32,237 nt of DNA from Xaviernesmea rhizosphaerae (lineage in GTDB: Bacteria > Pseudomonadota > Alphaproteobacteria > Rhizobiales > Rhizobiaceae), in contig NZ_MKIO01000015.1 of assembly GCF_001938945.1 (NCBI RefSeq), positions 1-32,237 of the forward strand. Direction: 5' to 3'. Positions 32,159 to 32,237 of the stretch are shown here, one piece after another. The notes beneath the pieces were generated by a model. That model had not been told where the DNA came from. It saw nothing but the letters and a program-made list of their open reading frames with translations, and searched no databases. Within the stretch, counting starts at the first letter, position 1, and each line of letters opens with the position of its first letter. A program made the translations under genes and the position numbers.

Positions 32159-32237
32159 TAGGCTCAGGACTCATAAATCACAACCAAAAGATAACGGTTG
32201 CAGCGATGCATATGCTTGAGAAGAAGGTATGCGCGCA
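32158..32237 (-). repeat. Right terminal inverted repeat, probable insertion-sequence end
   Basis: Exact reverse complement of 1-80. Its GGCTCAGGACTC end lies next to TA and immediately upstream of the first codon of the truncated STAND-type gene, so this copy interrupts that gene or the contig stops here because of it. Confidence 0.85.

Noticed and set aside
1..32237. CRISPR arrays, rRNA or tRNA genes
   Set aside because: No regularly spaced direct repeats and no recognisable RNA gene folds were seen; only the fluoride riboswitch is supported.

Overview
The window looks like accessory DNA from an alphaproteobacterium, probably of the order Rhizobiales (Rhizobium/Agrobacterium/Ochrobactrum-like). 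The grounds are the GC-rich coding style, a DUF1403-ScpB gene pair of the kind seen on rhizobial plasmids and islands, and the mixture of mobile modules. There is no ribosomal, tRNA or core housekeeping gene, so it reads as a plasmid or genomic-island segment. Its first and last 80 bases are perfect inverted copies of one another. They look like the same end of a multicopy insertion sequence lying just outside each edge, with a TA dinucleotide next to each copy.

Layout. (1) 1-4.86 kb: a Xer/dif-like site in a gene-poor stretch, then a possible defence locus. This locus has a MerR-like regulator, a divergent small protein and an 825-residue SAMHD1-like HD phosphohydrolase that carries a C-terminal PD-(D/E)xK-like motif. 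A 5'-truncated HNH nuclease gene follows. (2) 4.84-6.6 kb: a 35-bp recombination-type site, then DUF1403 and ScpB. (3) 6.8-10.7 kb: a fluoride-resistance operon behind a recognisable fluoride riboswitch: CLC-type transporter fused to DUF190, CrcB/Fluc, a half-size EamA transporter, a small ORF and a tandem universal stress protein. (4) 10.8-14.5 kb: an ECF sigma/anti-sigma pair with two flanking transcription units (NTF2-like secreted protein; DUF305 plus YVTN beta-propeller). Both units have the same ECF-type promoter, so this is probably one envelope-stress regulon. (5) 14.9-20.2 kb: DsbA-like oxidoreductase, TDT/SLAC1-family transporter, uracil-DNA glycosylase-like protein, LysR regulator divergent from an AcfC-like binding protein, and malate dehydrogenase. 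(6) 20.3-23.8 kb: a tniA-tniB-tniQ transposition module without a resolvase. (7) 23.9-24.6 kb: a vapB antitoxin with a truncated vapC joined to a broken DUF427 gene. (8) 24.65-27.3 kb: a second copy of the 35-bp site directly before a tyrosine recombinase, then a damaged IS3-family element and the 3' remnant of a VOC (glyoxalase-like) gene. (9) 27.5-32.16 kb: 1548 residues of a STAND-type NTPase whose N-terminal NTPase core is missing because the reading frame starts at the terminal repeat.

Taken together, the segment has ion and stress resistance cargo in the middle, recombinases and transposases around it, and possible anti-phage genes at both ends, several of them cut by mobile DNA. The most interesting items are the HD-nuclease fusion with its tightly linked small gene and divergent regulator, the paired 35-bp sites with different 5-bp spacers, the dif-like site, the two-promoter ECF regulon, and the 38-bp hairpin insertion that splits the IS3 transposase. 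All functions are read from sequence motifs and family knowledge; no database search was run.
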